Positions 8,294 to 15,675 of a stretch of DNA of 34,442 nt are shown piece after piece. The position numbers and the translations under genes were made by a program. How positions within the stretch are numbered: the stretch's first letter is position 1; every line of letters begins with the position of its first letter. The stretch covers positions 1-34,442 of the forward strand of contig JASBTR010000135.1 in the NCBI GenBank assembly GCA_030148325.1. The letters are read 5' to 3'. This stretch comes from Gammaproteobacteria bacterium. GTDB lineage: Bacteria > Pseudomonadota > Gammaproteobacteria > UBA6429 > Thiohalophilaceae. The notes below the pieces were generated by a model, which ran no database searches, was not told where the DNA came from, and saw nothing but the letters and a program-made list of their open reading frames with translations.

Positions 8294-8953
8294 TTGTTTA
8301 CAGGTATTATTGAAGCCATCGGCACAATCGCCGCGATCGAGCCGAAAGGCAATGATGCGCGGATCTTGATTCGCACAGGCAAACTGGATTTGTCCGATGT
8401 TAAACTGGGTGACAGCATTGCCGTCAATGGTGTCTGTCTGACCGCGGTAGAATTACCCGGTGAAGGTTTTTGGGCGGACGTGTCTGGCGAGACCCTGACT
8501 CGTACCCGCTTTGCCGACATAAAAGAAGGCAGCCGGGTAAATCTGGAAAAAGCCCTGACGCCGACTACCCGTCTGGGTGGGCATCTGGTCAGCGGTCATG
8601 TGGATGGTATTGGTGAAATAGTGGAGCGCAGCCCGGCCGGGCGTTCGGTACGCTTTCGGATCAGGGCCGCAGATGAACTGGCGCGTTATATTGCCGAGAA
8701 GGGCTCTATCGGTGTCGATGGCATCAGTCTGACAGTGAATGCGGTTGACGGGGCTATCTTTGAATTGAATATTGTTCCGCATACTTTAGTCGAAACTATC
8801 ATGGATGACTACAAAGCAGGAACACGTGTGAATCTGGAAGTGGACATCATTGCCCGCTATCTTGAACGCCTGTTGCTGGGTGACAGGGCGGCCGAAGCGA
8901 GTAGCGGTGGTATTACGGCATCGATGCTGGCGGAACACGGTTTTATGAAATAA
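8294..8953 (+). CDS. ribE: Riboflavin synthase alpha chain (RibE/RibC)
   Basis: Converts two 6,7-dimethyl-8-ribityllumazines to riboflavin. The 219-residue protein has the expected two lumazine-binding repeats: MFTGIIEAIG at residue 1 and the second starting near residue 97 (G-H-L-V-S-G-H-V-D-G). The start is a TTG at 8294 with a perfect GGAGG at 8283-8287; the invariant MFTGIIE makes this start certain. GISLTVN at about 145-151 is the conserved repeat-2 motif. It lies in the rib cluster, 43 bases before ribBA. Confidence 0.97.
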   Translation: MFTGIIEAIGTIAAIEPKGNDARILIRTGKLDLSDVKLGDSIAVNGVCLTAVELPGEGFWADVSGETLTRTRFADIKEGSRVNLEKALTPTTRLGGHLVSGHVDGIGEIVERSPAGRSVRFRIRAADELARYIAEKGSIGVDGISLTVNAVDGAIFELNIVPHTLVETIMDDYKAGTRVNLEVDIIARYLERLLLGDRAAEASSGGITASMLAEHGFMK

Positions 8954-8996
8954 CCGGGCAGAGCCCGACAATCAAGTGGTATAAGAGACGATAGCA

Positions 8997-10100
8997 ATGA
9001 ACAGCACAAAAGAAATTATCGAAGACATTCGTCAGGGCAAGATGGTTATCCTGATGGATGACGAGGATCGCGAAAACGAAGGCGATCTGATTATGGCCGC
9101 TGATCATGTGTGCGCGGAAGACATTAATTTTATGGCCCGTTATGGTCGTGGGCTGATCTGCATGACTCTGTCGAAAGACCGCTGCGAGCGTTTGCGTCTG
9201 CCGCTGATGGTGAATGAAAACAATGAAGCCCATTCCACCAACTTTACGGTTTCCATTGAAGCTGCCGAAGGCGTGACTACCGGCATCTCGGCTGCCGATC
9301 GCGCGGTGACTATTCGCCGCGCCGTGGCTGCCGATGCCAAACCTTCCGATTTGGTGCAGCCGGGTCACGTTTTTCCCCTGATGGCGCAGCCCGGTGGCGT
9401 GCTGACCCGCGCAGGCCATACGGAAGCCGGTTGTGATCTGGCGCGCCTGGCCGGGCTGGAGCCGGCCTCGGTGATTGTCGAGATTCTCAACGAAGATGGC
9501 ACTATGGCGCGGCGTCCGGAACTGGAGAAGTTTGCCGCCGAGCATAATCTCAAGATTGGTACTATCGCTGATTTGATTGAATACCGCCTGCTAAATGAAA
9601 AAACCATTGAGCATGTTGCGCGCTGTGAGATGCCGACAGAATTTGGCAATTTTCATTTGCATGCCTATCGTAACCTGATTGATGGCCAGGTGCATCTGGC
9701 CCTGGTTAAAGGTGAGCTGGAACCGGGCGTGCCAACCCTGGTGCGCGTGCATGTGGAAAACAGCCTCTGTGATATGTTTGGCAGCCAACGACATGATTGC
9801 GGCTGGCCCCTGCGCGATGCGCTCAAGCGTATTGCCGATGAAGGCGTTGGTGTTGCCATTATCCTGCGCCTGGCCGATGAATCCGACGCCATCCTTAACC
9901 GGATTAAGAATTACAGTTTACAGGATGAAGGCACTGATCTGCCGCGTACTGATGCAGGCGAGGATCTGCGTACTTTCGGTATTGGCGCGCAGATTCTGTC
10001 TGATCTGGGTATTACCCATATGCGTGTACTCAGTGCGCCGAAGAAAATGCACGGCCTCTCCGGCTTTGGTCTGGACGTGGTTGATTACGTGCAGGGCTGA
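8997..10100 (+). CDS. ribBA: RibBA-type DHBP synthase with a degenerate GTP cyclohydrolase II domain (RibBX-like)
   Basis: The N-terminal half (1-200) is a complete 3,4-dihydroxy-2-butanone-4-phosphate synthase: DDEDRENEGDL (21-31) and HTEAG (141-145) are intact. The C-terminal half (205-367) aligns with GTP cyclohydrolase II but lacks its active site. The zinc motif RVHSECxxGDxxxSxRCDCG of active enzymes reads RVHVENSLCDM and FGSQRHDCG (250-269), so the first zinc Cys is Asn and the second is His, with only the third kept. The RQEGRGIG phosphate-binding loop is replaced by RLADESDAIL (291-300). Hybrid proteins with such a non-catalytic second domain (RibBX) are known in Proteobacteria. A separate active ribA would then be needed elsewhere in the genome. 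Confidence 0.93.
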   Translation: MNSTKEIIEDIRQGKMVILMDDEDRENEGDLIMAADHVCAEDINFMARYGRGLICMTLSKDRCERLRLPLMVNENNEAHSTNFTVSIEAAEGVTTGISAADRAVTIRRAVAADAKPSDLVQPGHVFPLMAQPGGVLTRAGHTEAGCDLARLAGLEPASVIVEILNEDGTMARRPELEKFAAEHNLKIGTIADLIEYRLLNEKTIEHVARCEMPTEFGNFHLHAYRNLIDGQVHLALVKGELEPGVPTLVRVHVENSLCDMFGSQRHDCGWPLRDALKRIADEGVGVAIILRLADESDAILNRIKNYSLQDEGTDLPRTDAGEDLRTFGIGAQILSDLGITHMRVLSAPKKMHGLSGFGLDVVDYVQG

Positions 10101-10150
10101 TTTATATCTTTGGGTGTGATTCCCTGCTGCTTGCAGCGGAAAACTGCAGG

Positions 10151-10215
10151 ATGGGTAGAGCAAAGCGAAACCCATCACTACACTAATTTGTTGGGTTTCG
10201 CTTCGCTCTACCCAA
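10151..10215. repeat. REP-like inverted repeat between ribBA and ribH
   Basis: Arm 10151-10175 (ATGGGTAGAGCAAAGCGAAA...) is nearly the reverse complement of 10191-10215. Each arm is itself partly palindromic, with TGGGT at one end and ACCCA at the other. This is the form of dispersed REP-type elements widespread in gammaproteobacteria. It lies inside the rib operon and may act as an mRNA processing or attenuation site. Confidence 0.8.
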
Positions 10216-10273
10216 CCTGTAACTTAATACCTCGCAGCAAGCTGTGAGATGGTTTATTTTTCGGGTGAATAAA

Positions 10274-10747
10274 ATGAAAAACATTAAAACAATAGAAGGC
10301 GGTCTGGTTATTAAAGGTACGCGTTTTGGTATTGCGGTTGCGCGATTCAACAGTTTTGTGGTTGAAAGCTTACTGGACGGTGCTATCGACACACTCAATC
10401 GCCATGGGGCGGATGAAAAAAATATTGAAATCGTACGTGTACCCGGTGCTTTCGAACTGCCGCTGGTCGTGCAGCGGATGGCGGCCAGCGGTAACTACGA
10501 TGCGATTATTGCACTGGGTGCGGTGATCCGCGGCGGCACGCCGCATTTTGAATATGTTGCCGGTGAATGTGTCAAGGGGCTTGCCCAGGTAATGATGCAA
10601 AAAGATATCCCGGTCGCCTTTGGCGTATTGACTGTGGATACGATTGAGCAGGCGATTGAACGTGCCGGCACCAAGGCAGGCAACAAGGGCGTGGAAGCAA
10701 CGATTTCAGTGGTCGAAATGGTCAACCTGCTGAACCAGATCAATTGA
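10274..10747 (+). CDS. ribH: 6,7-dimethyl-8-ribityllumazine synthase
   Basis: Condenses the RibD-derived pyrimidine with dihydroxybutanone phosphate from RibB. The ATG at 10274 gives 157 residues, the usual length, beginning [10 protein letters not shown]; an in-frame ATG at 10244 lies too far upstream. Signatures are R-F-N-S-F-V (aromatic pocket), [23 protein letters not shown] with the catalytic His, and [15 protein letters not shown] ribosome site precedes the start. nusB follows 55 bases downstream, the classical arrangement. Confidence 0.97.
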   Translation: MKNIKTIEGGLVIKGTRFGIAVARFNSFVVESLLDGAIDTLNRHGADEKNIEIVRVPGAFELPLVVQRMAASGNYDAIIALGAVIRGGTPHFEYVAGECVKGLAQVMMQKDIPVAFGVLTVDTIEQAIERAGTKAGNKGVEATISVVEMVNLLNQIN

Positions 10748-10802
10748 TTACCCGTTATATATGCCAGTATATATGCCAGTGCAGGAAATTAAATAAAACA
10801 TT

Positions 10803-11246
10803 ATGAAGTTAAGCAGTCGTACGCAAGCGCGTCGTTTGGCCATGCAGGGTATTTATGAATGGCAAATGTCGAGTAATAATATCGGTGAAATTGAAACCCG
10901 GCTATTGATCGATAAAAAGGCGAAAAACATTGATCTCAAACTTTTTCGTGAATTGCTGCACAATGTGCCAAAAGAAACGGATCAACTGGATGACTTTATC
11001 GCTGAATATATTGATCGGCCAATGGACGAAATTGATCCGGTTGAATCAGCTATCCTGCGACTGGGCGCCTACGAGCTGGCGAAGCGACCTGACGTACCTT
11101 ATCGAGTCGTAATTAATGAAGCTGTGGAACTGGCTAAAACCTTTGGCGCTGAAGCCGGCCATAAGTATGTAAATGGTGTGATGGATAAACTGGCGGCCAA
11201 ACTGCGTAAGCCGGAAGTCGCGGCGAATTCAAAGAATAAACCCTGA
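10803..11246 (+). CDS. nusB: Transcription antitermination factor NusB
   Basis: RNA-binding all-helical factor of rRNA antitermination complexes, acting with NusE (S10). It is 147 residues, typical for the family. The arginine-rich start S-S-R-T-Q-A-R-R-L-A-M-Q and the conserved core ILRLGAYEL, followed by VPYRVVINEAVELAKTFG, identify it. The spacer before it contains a tandem duplication of TATATATGCCAG. It sits between ribH and thiL, as in many gammaproteobacteria. Confidence 0.97.
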   Translation: MKLSSRTQARRLAMQGIYEWQMSSNNIGEIETRLLIDKKAKNIDLKLFRELLHNVPKETDQLDDFIAEYIDRPMDEIDPVESAILRLGAYELAKRPDVPYRVVINEAVELAKTFGAEAGHKYVNGVMDKLAAKLRKPEVAANSKNKP

Positions 11247-11349
11247 TTACGAATGGCGCATGGGGTAGAAAGCTTATTTTTTATTCCGACATTCCAGCAT
11301 GGTTTTAGCCAGAACCTGGTTAATCTTCATTTATATAAGATTTGTATTA

Positions 11350-11431
11350 AACGCAGAGGTGCAGAGAAAAGTTATTAATAATTGAGATTATACAATCTCT
11401 GCGTCTTCGCGCCTCTGCGTTCTCTGCGTTA
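11350..11431. repeat. AACGCAGAG inverted-repeat element, copy A
   Basis: AACGCAGAGGTGCAGAG at 11350-11366 is answered in the opposite orientation by 11396-11431, which contains GCCTCTGCGTTCTCTGCGTT. The family is built of CGCAGAG-type units, encodes nothing, and has the form of a small non-autonomous (MITE-like) or REP-like dispersed element. Copies B, C and D lie at 13441, 23647 and 23787. It lies in the nusB-thiL spacer. Confidence 0.85.
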
Positions 11432-11476
11432 ATTATCCATGTGTATGGATGAACTCCAGTTATCATATCGTCTGAG

Positions 11477-11499
11477 TTCCGGCTAAGGCCGAGCCGGAA
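11477..11499. repeat. Short dyad upstream of thiL
   Basis: TTCCGGCT (11477-11484) pairs with AGCCGGAA (11492-11499) over a 7-base loop, ending 16 bases before the thiL ATG. No T-run follows. It may be a remnant of another dispersed repeat: a similar TCATTCCGG...TTCCGGAAT block sits inside copy B at about 13497-13531. No TPP riboswitch signature is present here. Confidence 0.55.
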
Positions 11500-11515
11500 T
11501 AACCAGGAGACAGCT

Positions 11516-12493
11516 ATGCCGGATTCCGAGTTCGAGATCATCAACCGATATTTTGCCCGCAAGGCATTTGCGAGCAAGAATATTATTCTTGGCATCGGTG
11601 ACGATGCAGCTGTTCTTTCTACCCCTGCGGACAAACAACTGGTCGTTTCCATCGACACCCTGATCAGCGGGGTGCACTTCCCGGCACAGACCTCAGCTGC
11701 TGATGTTGCCTGGAAAGCCCTGGCCGTCAACCTTAGTGATCTGGCGGCAATGGGCGCCGAGCCAGCCTGGTTTACGCTCGCGCTGAGCCTGCCTGAAGTC
11801 GATCATGACTGGCTGGCCGCTTTCAGCGAGAGCCTTGCTGCGATTTCTTCTGCTTATCATATTCCTTTAGTGGGCGGCGACACGACCCGTGCTGCGCTCA
11901 GTATTACGATTCAGGTGGCCGGACATGTGCAGTCGGACAGGGCGCTATTGCGATCCGGAGCCAAACCGGGTGATCAGATCTTTGTTAGCGGAAATATTGG
12001 AGATGCTGCACTCGGGTTATATGCTTTGCAACAGGAGCTTGAGAGAACCGACGATATAATTTATTTGCTTGAGCGTCTGAATCGACCGCAGCCGCGTGTC
12101 GAAGCAGGACAGAGACTAACTGATATAGCCAGCGCCTGCATTGATGTCTCGGATGGCCTGTTTGCTGATCTTTCACATATTCTCAGGGCCAGCGGTGTGG
12201 GCGCGCGTTTGCGACTGGATCATATTCCGCTCTCTGAGGCGGCAAAGCATTTTCTGTCTGAGAAGCCACAATTATTGCCGACGATTTACAATCGTGGTGA
12301 TGATTATGAACTGTGTTTCTGTGTGTCGAAAGAAAACTGTGCACAACTTGATGCTGTTGAGAAACGTCTTGACTGCAGACTAACCCATATCGGTGAAATC
12401 GTGGCAGGTCATGAATTACAGGTGTTCGATAGAGAGGGCAAAGTGCTTGACCTCAGCGATGACAGCTACGATCATTTTGCAGAAAAAGTATGA
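11516..12493 (+). CDS. thiL: Thiamine-monophosphate kinase
   Basis: Phosphorylates thiamine monophosphate to thiamine diphosphate, the cofactor also used by Dxs encoded nearby. It is 325 residues. AIR-synthase-like fold motifs are visible: IGDDAAV (27-33), KALAVNLSDLAAMGA, GGDTTR, ACIDVSDGLFADL and the late GDDYELCF. A CAGGAGA ribosome site precedes the ATG at 11516. Its stop overlaps the pgpA start (ATGA), implying translational coupling. Confidence 0.96.
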   Translation: MPDSEFEIINRYFARKAFASKNIILGIGDDAAVLSTPADKQLVVSIDTLISGVHFPAQTSAADVAWKALAVNLSDLAAMGAEPAWFTLALSLPEVDHDWLAAFSESLAAISSAYHIPLVGGDTTRAALSITIQVAGHVQSDRALLRSGAKPGDQIFVSGNIGDAALGLYALQQELERTDDIIYLLERLNRPQPRVEAGQRLTDIASACIDVSDGLFADLSHILRASGVGARLRLDHIPLSEAAKHFLSEKPQLLPTIYNRGDDYELCFCVSKENCAQLDAVEKRLDCRLTHIGEIVAGHELQVFDREGKVLDLSDDSYDHFAEKV

Positions 12494-12987
12494 GAAAAAC
12501 ACCGCCTCGTCCCTCGTTGTTACTATTACGCAACCCCGTACATTTTCTGAGCCTGGGTTTTGGCAGCGGCCTGTTTCCCATCGCCCCCGGTACGGCAGGC
12601 ACACTGGTTGCTGTTCCTGTTTATTTTTTACTGGCGGGACTGGATATATATACTTATCTGGGGGTGACGCTGTTGATGTTTGGCATTGGGATCTACCTGT
12701 GTGGTGAGACTTCGCATGCGCTGGGCGTAGAAGATCATCCAGCGATTGTCTGGGATGAGATTGTTGGTTACATTATTACCATGATAGCGGTGCCGGTAAA
12801 ACTGGAATGGATAGTGGCCGGGTTCCTGTTATTTCGACTGTTCGATATTCTCAAGCCGTGGCCGATTCGAGTACTGGATCGCAGTATCAAGGGGGGAATG
12901 GGGATTATGCTGGATGATGTGCTGGCCGGTATATTTGCTGCGCTGGTGCTGCATTTTCTCCTGATCCCCTTTGTTACTGGAGCGTGA
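12490..12987 (+). CDS. pgpA: Phosphatidylglycerophosphatase A
   Basis: Inner-membrane phosphatase that makes phosphatidylglycerol from its phosphate. It is 165 residues with about four hydrophobic segments. Signatures are GFGSGLFPIAPGTAGTL (about 23-39) and W-D-E-I-V-G (about 89-94), both typical of PgpA, and a D-D-V-L-A-G motif near the end. It overlaps thiL by four bases (ATGA). The first nine codons (M-R-K-T-P-P-R-P-S) include a CCTCGTCCCTCGT block of the 7-bp repeat at 12504-12516, so the N-terminus is partly repeat-derived. Confidence 0.95.
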   Translation: MRKTPPRPSLLLLRNPVHFLSLGFGSGLFPIAPGTAGTLVAVPVYFLLAGLDIYTYLGVTLLMFGIGIYLCGETSHALGVEDHPAIVWDEIVGYIITMIAVPVKLEWIVAGFLLFRLFDILKPWPIRVLDRSIKGGMGIMLDDVLAGIFAALVLHFLLIPFVTGA

Positions 12988-13391
12988 TAATTTTGATTGA
13001 TCGATATCTTCTTCTTTTGTTTTGTGTTTTTCTAAGCCCGCCCGCCGTTGCAGGTGAGGTTGAAATTGTCAAAGCTGCACTGGAACGTTATAGCGGCCAG
13101 TGGACTGTGCGGGTGACGCTGAAACATGATGACAGAGGCTGGAAACATTATGCCGATGCCTGGCGCATCGTGGATGAAAAAGGCGAGCTTATAGCAACGC
13201 GCACCCTGCACCACCCGCATGACAAAGAGCAACCTTTTACCCGCAATCTGTCAGGCGTGAATATACCTGCCAGCACTTCAGTTGTTTTCATTGAAGCGCA
13301 TGATAAGAAACATGGCTGGAGCCCGGATCGCCTGCGTATTGATTTAAGAAAAAACAGGGGACCACGCTATACTGTAAACAGCGCCGATTGA
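12984..13391 (+). CDS. Small exported protein of unknown function
   Basis: About 135 residues, with a hydrophobic N-terminal signal (RYLLLLFCVFLSPPAVA) cut near A-V-A-G, so periplasmic. The mature part is rich in His and aromatic residues and has runs such as GWKHYADAWRIV, LHHPHDKEQPFTR and E-A-H-D-K-K-H-G-W, which could bind a metal. It is a conserved-looking protein that I cannot name. The GTG at 12984 overlaps the pgpA stop. A TTG at 12993 has better spacing to GGAG (12979-12982) and is an equally good start. It is transcribed with thiL and pgpA. Confidence 0.75.
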   Translation: MIILIDRYLLLLFCVFLSPPAVAGEVEIVKAALERYSGQWTVRVTLKHDDRGWKHYADAWRIVDEKGELIATRTLHHPHDKEQPFTRNLSGVNIPASTSVVFIEAHDKKHGWSPDRLRIDLRKNRGPRYTVNSAD

Positions 13392-13440
13392 ATTATCTCG
13401 GGGCAGGAAAATGTGGATGAATTTTCCAGCTTCATAATTT

Positions 13441-13647
13441 AACGCAGAGGACGCAAAGGCGCAGAGACGCGGAGTTTTATAAGGAACTCTTATTTGTCAT
13501 TCCGGACGGAGCACAGCGTAGTTCCGGAATCTGGTAATTTGAGTAATTTTTTTGTCTGGATACCGGCATGCGCTGGTATGAGGAAGCCTCTCTTGAACTG
13601 GGACTAAAAAATACTCCGCGTCTCTGCGCCTCCGCGTCCTCTGCGTT
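13441..13647. repeat. AACGCAGAG inverted-repeat element, copy B (with nested dyad)
   Basis: Left arm 13441-13474 (AACGCAGAGGACGCAAAGGC...) is closely complementary to right arm 13613-13647. About 138 bases lie between, including a second dyad, TTCCGGACGG...TTCCGGAA, near 13500-13531. It looks like one repeat inserted in another and fills the spacer before the protease gene. Confidence 0.88.
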
Positions 13648-13687
13648 TGTACAAAAAATTTAGCAAATAGCCGTCTCGGGAGTCATC

Positions 13688-14356
13688 ATGCCAGTTAAGG
13701 AAATCGTGTTAAGCCTGATCTTGCTATTGCCACTGCTATCAGCAACGAGCATAGCGGCTGTTGATGATAATACTGGAACTATCATTGTGTTGGGGCTATT
13801 CAAGGATCGAGCGGTCATTCGCATTGGCGATCAGCAGCGCATACTGCGTGTGGGGGAGAAAAGTCCTGAAGGCGTGAAATTGATCGAGGCGGACAGTGAA
13901 AAGGCCGTGCTGGAATTCAATGGAAAAAGAGAGACCTATTTTCTTGGCCGGCATGTCAGCAGTCATTTTAAGAAGGCCGAGATAAAAGGTGAGGCGAATA
14001 TTTGGCCGGTGAACGGTATGTACATGGTCGGGGGTGCGATCAATGGTCATCCGGTAAAATTTATGGTGGATACCGGTGCGAGCTGGATCTCTATGAACAG
14101 CCGGCATGCCAGGCGTATCGGCCTGGATTACCGGGTCTCCGGCAAGCGCAGCGCGGTATCAACTGCAAGTGGTGTTGCGCAGGTTTTTGTCGTCAATCTT
14201 GATCGCGTCAAAGTGGGGGACATCGAACTGTATCACGTGGAGGCCGCGGTGCTGGAAGGCAATTCGCCCACCGAGATATTGCTGGGCATGTCGTTCCTGG
14301 ACCGGGTCGAGATTCAGCGTAAGGGTCAGATGATGACTTTGAAGAAGAAGTGGTGA
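13688..14356 (+). CDS. Retropepsin-like aspartic protease, exported or membrane-anchored
   Basis: A 222-residue single-domain (clan AA) aspartic protease of the TIGR02281 type. Residues 1-24 are a signal or anchor segment. Residues 31-90 form a small beta domain (VLGLFKDRAVIRIGD...) resembling the GspC/PilP-type periplasmic domain. The protease domain starts near residue 108 and has the catalytic V-D-T-G-A-S at 127-132, with the late hydrophobic-hydrophobic-Gly motif in LLGMSFLDRV. Retropepsins work as dimers, one Asp per subunit. Substrate is unknown. It is convergent with folE2, with a heptamer-repeat hairpin between them. Confidence 0.88.
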   Translation: MPVKEIVLSLILLLPLLSATSIAAVDDNTGTIIVLGLFKDRAVIRIGDQQRILRVGEKSPEGVKLIEADSEKAVLEFNGKRETYFLGRHVSSHFKKAEIKGEANIWPVNGMYMVGGAINGHPVKFMVDTGASWISMNSRHARRIGLDYRVSGKRSAVSTASGVAQVFVVNLDRVKVGDIELYHVEAAVLEGNSPTEILLGMSFLDRVEIQRKGQMMTLKKKW

Positions 14357-14364
14357 TTGCAGCC

Positions 14365-14390
14365 AAAGTGACGAGGAACGAGTGACAAGG
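14365..14390. repeat. Heptamer repeat, left arm after the protease gene
   Basis: AGTGACGAGG and ACGAGTGACA units start nine bases after the protease stop codon. They are the inverted partner of the eight-copy array at 14418-14475. Together they form a hairpin between convergent genes and could act as a bidirectional terminator. Confidence 0.85.
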
Positions 14391-14417
14391 AAAAACGTGG
14401 AACAGGCTTATACTCTG

Positions 14418-14475
14418 CTCGTCACTCGTCACTCGTCACTCGTCACTCGTCACTCGTCACTCGTCACTCGTCACT
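14418..14475. repeat. Perfect tandem array, eight copies of CTCGTCA
   Basis: The 7-mer CTCGTCA repeats eight times without a mismatch from 14418 to 14473. Read on the minus strand it is TGACGAG, and the first TGA is the stop codon of folE2, so the array starts exactly at the end of that gene. Perfect identity suggests recent slippage expansion and probable copy-number variation between strains. Confidence 0.95.
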
Positions 14476-15262
14476 TTGTTTTTTCAATCAACGCATACGC
14501 CGAATGATTATGAATGGATTCGAAGTTTTCTGACTCCACTACATAGGCGCTGATGCGATCATCGGCATTCAGGCGTGCGGCGACATCGCGTACGGCGTCT
14601 TCGACAAATTTGGGATTGTCATAGGCGCGTTCGGTGACCATTTTTTCATCCGGGCGTTTGAGCAGGCCATAGAGTTCGCAGGATGCTTCCTGTTCGATGA
14701 GTTCAACCAGTTCTTCCAGCCAGACGAAATCATTAACCTGCGCGGTGATGGTGACATGCGATCGCTGGTTGTGTGCGCCGCGGTCTGATATTTTTTTGGA
14801 ACAGGGGCAGAGGCTGGTGACGGGCACTACCACTTTGATAGTCATTATATGCTTACCATTGTGGATTTCGCCGATGAAGCTGACGTCGTAATCCATCAGG
14901 CTTTGTACACCCGAGACCGGTGCAGTCTTGTTGATGAAATAAGGGAATGACATTTCAATATGGCCGGATTCGGCTTCCAGCCGTTCAGTCATTTCACTCA
15001 TCATTTCCTTGAAGGACTGGACCGAGATTTCCCGTTCGTGATTGTTCAGGATCTCGACGAAACGGGACATGTGGGTGCCCTTGAAGTTGTGCGGCAGATT
15101 CACATACATATTGAAGTTGGCAATGGTGTGCTGCTCGCCGCCGCTGCGATCGAGAATCCGAACCGGGTGGCGGATATCCTTGATGCCGACCTTGTTGATC
15201 GGAATATGGCGCGTGTCTTTACGGTTCTGGACGTCTTCAATCGGTTTTGTTGCCTGGCTCAT
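14471..15262 (-). CDS. folE2: GTP cyclohydrolase FolE2 (type IB)
   Basis: Makes dihydroneopterin triphosphate from GTP, the first step of folate and of queuosine (preQ0) synthesis. It is 263 residues, standard length. Type IB motifs are visible: [15 protein letters not shown] (56-70), L-C-P-C-S-K (151-156) with the metal-binding Cys, and GAHNQRS (162-168). It starts four bases after queD on the minus strand, so the pair probably feeds queuosine, and the enzyme tolerates metals other than zinc. The stop codon lies in the first unit of an eight-copy heptamer array. Confidence 0.96.
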   Translation of the reverse strand: MSQATKPIEDVQNRKDTRHIPINKVGIKDIRHPVRILDRSGGEQHTIANFNMYVNLPHNFKGTHMSRFVEILNNHEREISVQSFKEMMSEMTERLEAESGHIEMSFPYFINKTAPVSGVQSLMDYDVSFIGEIHNGKHIMTIKVVVPVTSLCPCSKKISDRGAHNQRSHVTITAQVNDFVWLEELVELIEQEASCELYGLLKRPDEKMVTERAYDNPKFVEDAVRDVAARLNADDRISAYVVESENFESIHNHSAYALIEKTK

Positions 15263-15266
15263 GCCA

Positions 15267-15647
15267 TTATTCCTCGGTATAGGTGACGCAGGCGCGCTCG
15301 GTTTCCCACAGGGTCACGCTCGCTACGCGGATCACTTCAGTATTTAACATGCTGGACAGCTCACGGTACAGCCAGGCCGCGATGTTTTCTGCAGTCGGGT
15401 TCTGCTGATCAAACGGTGGCAGTTCGTTCAGGTTCCGGTGATCCAGGCGGTCGACCAGTTTGCTGGTTGCCTGCTTGATCAGTTTGAAATCCAGACCCAT
15501 GCCAATGTTATCCAGCCTGCTTGCGCTAACCTGCACTTCCACTTTCCAGTTATGACCGTGCACCTGACTGCAGGGGCCGTCGTATCCGCGAAGGTGATGG
15601 GCGGCGGCAAAATCCGTGAGGATTTTCATTTGGTAGCGAGCGGACAT
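15267..15647 (-). CDS. queD: 6-carboxytetrahydropterin synthase QueD
   Basis: Converts dihydroneopterin triphosphate to 6-carboxytetrahydropterin on the way to preQ0 and queuosine tRNA modification. It is 126 residues. The zinc ligands appear as H17 in FAAAHHL and H30/H32 in Q-V-H-G-H-N-W, with the catalytic Cys26 in G-P-C-S-Q. The C-terminal ETERAC carries the conserved Glu that anchors the pterin. It lies between dxs (28 bases) and folE2 (4 bases). An alternative start at Met7 is possible; no strong ribosome site favours either. Confidence 0.95.
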   Translation of the reverse strand: MSARYQMKILTDFAAAHHLRGYDGPCSQVHGHNWKVEVQVSASRLDNIGMGLDFKLIKQATSKLVDRLDHRNLNELPPFDQQNPTAENIAAWLYRELSSMLNTEVIRVASVTLWETERACVTYTEE

Positions 15648-15675
15648 GATTATACTTGACTAAAAAACTAGGACT

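Noticed and set aside
10101..10273. FMN riboswitch before ribH
   Set aside because: None of the conserved FMN-element blocks are present; the region contains a REP-like inverted repeat.
11247..11515. TPP riboswitch before thiL
   Set aside because: The conserved CTGAGA and related blocks are absent; the spacer contains repeat copy A and a short dyad.
14418..14475. CRISPR array
   Set aside because: The units are 7 bp, directly adjacent and without spacers, and no cas gene is present.
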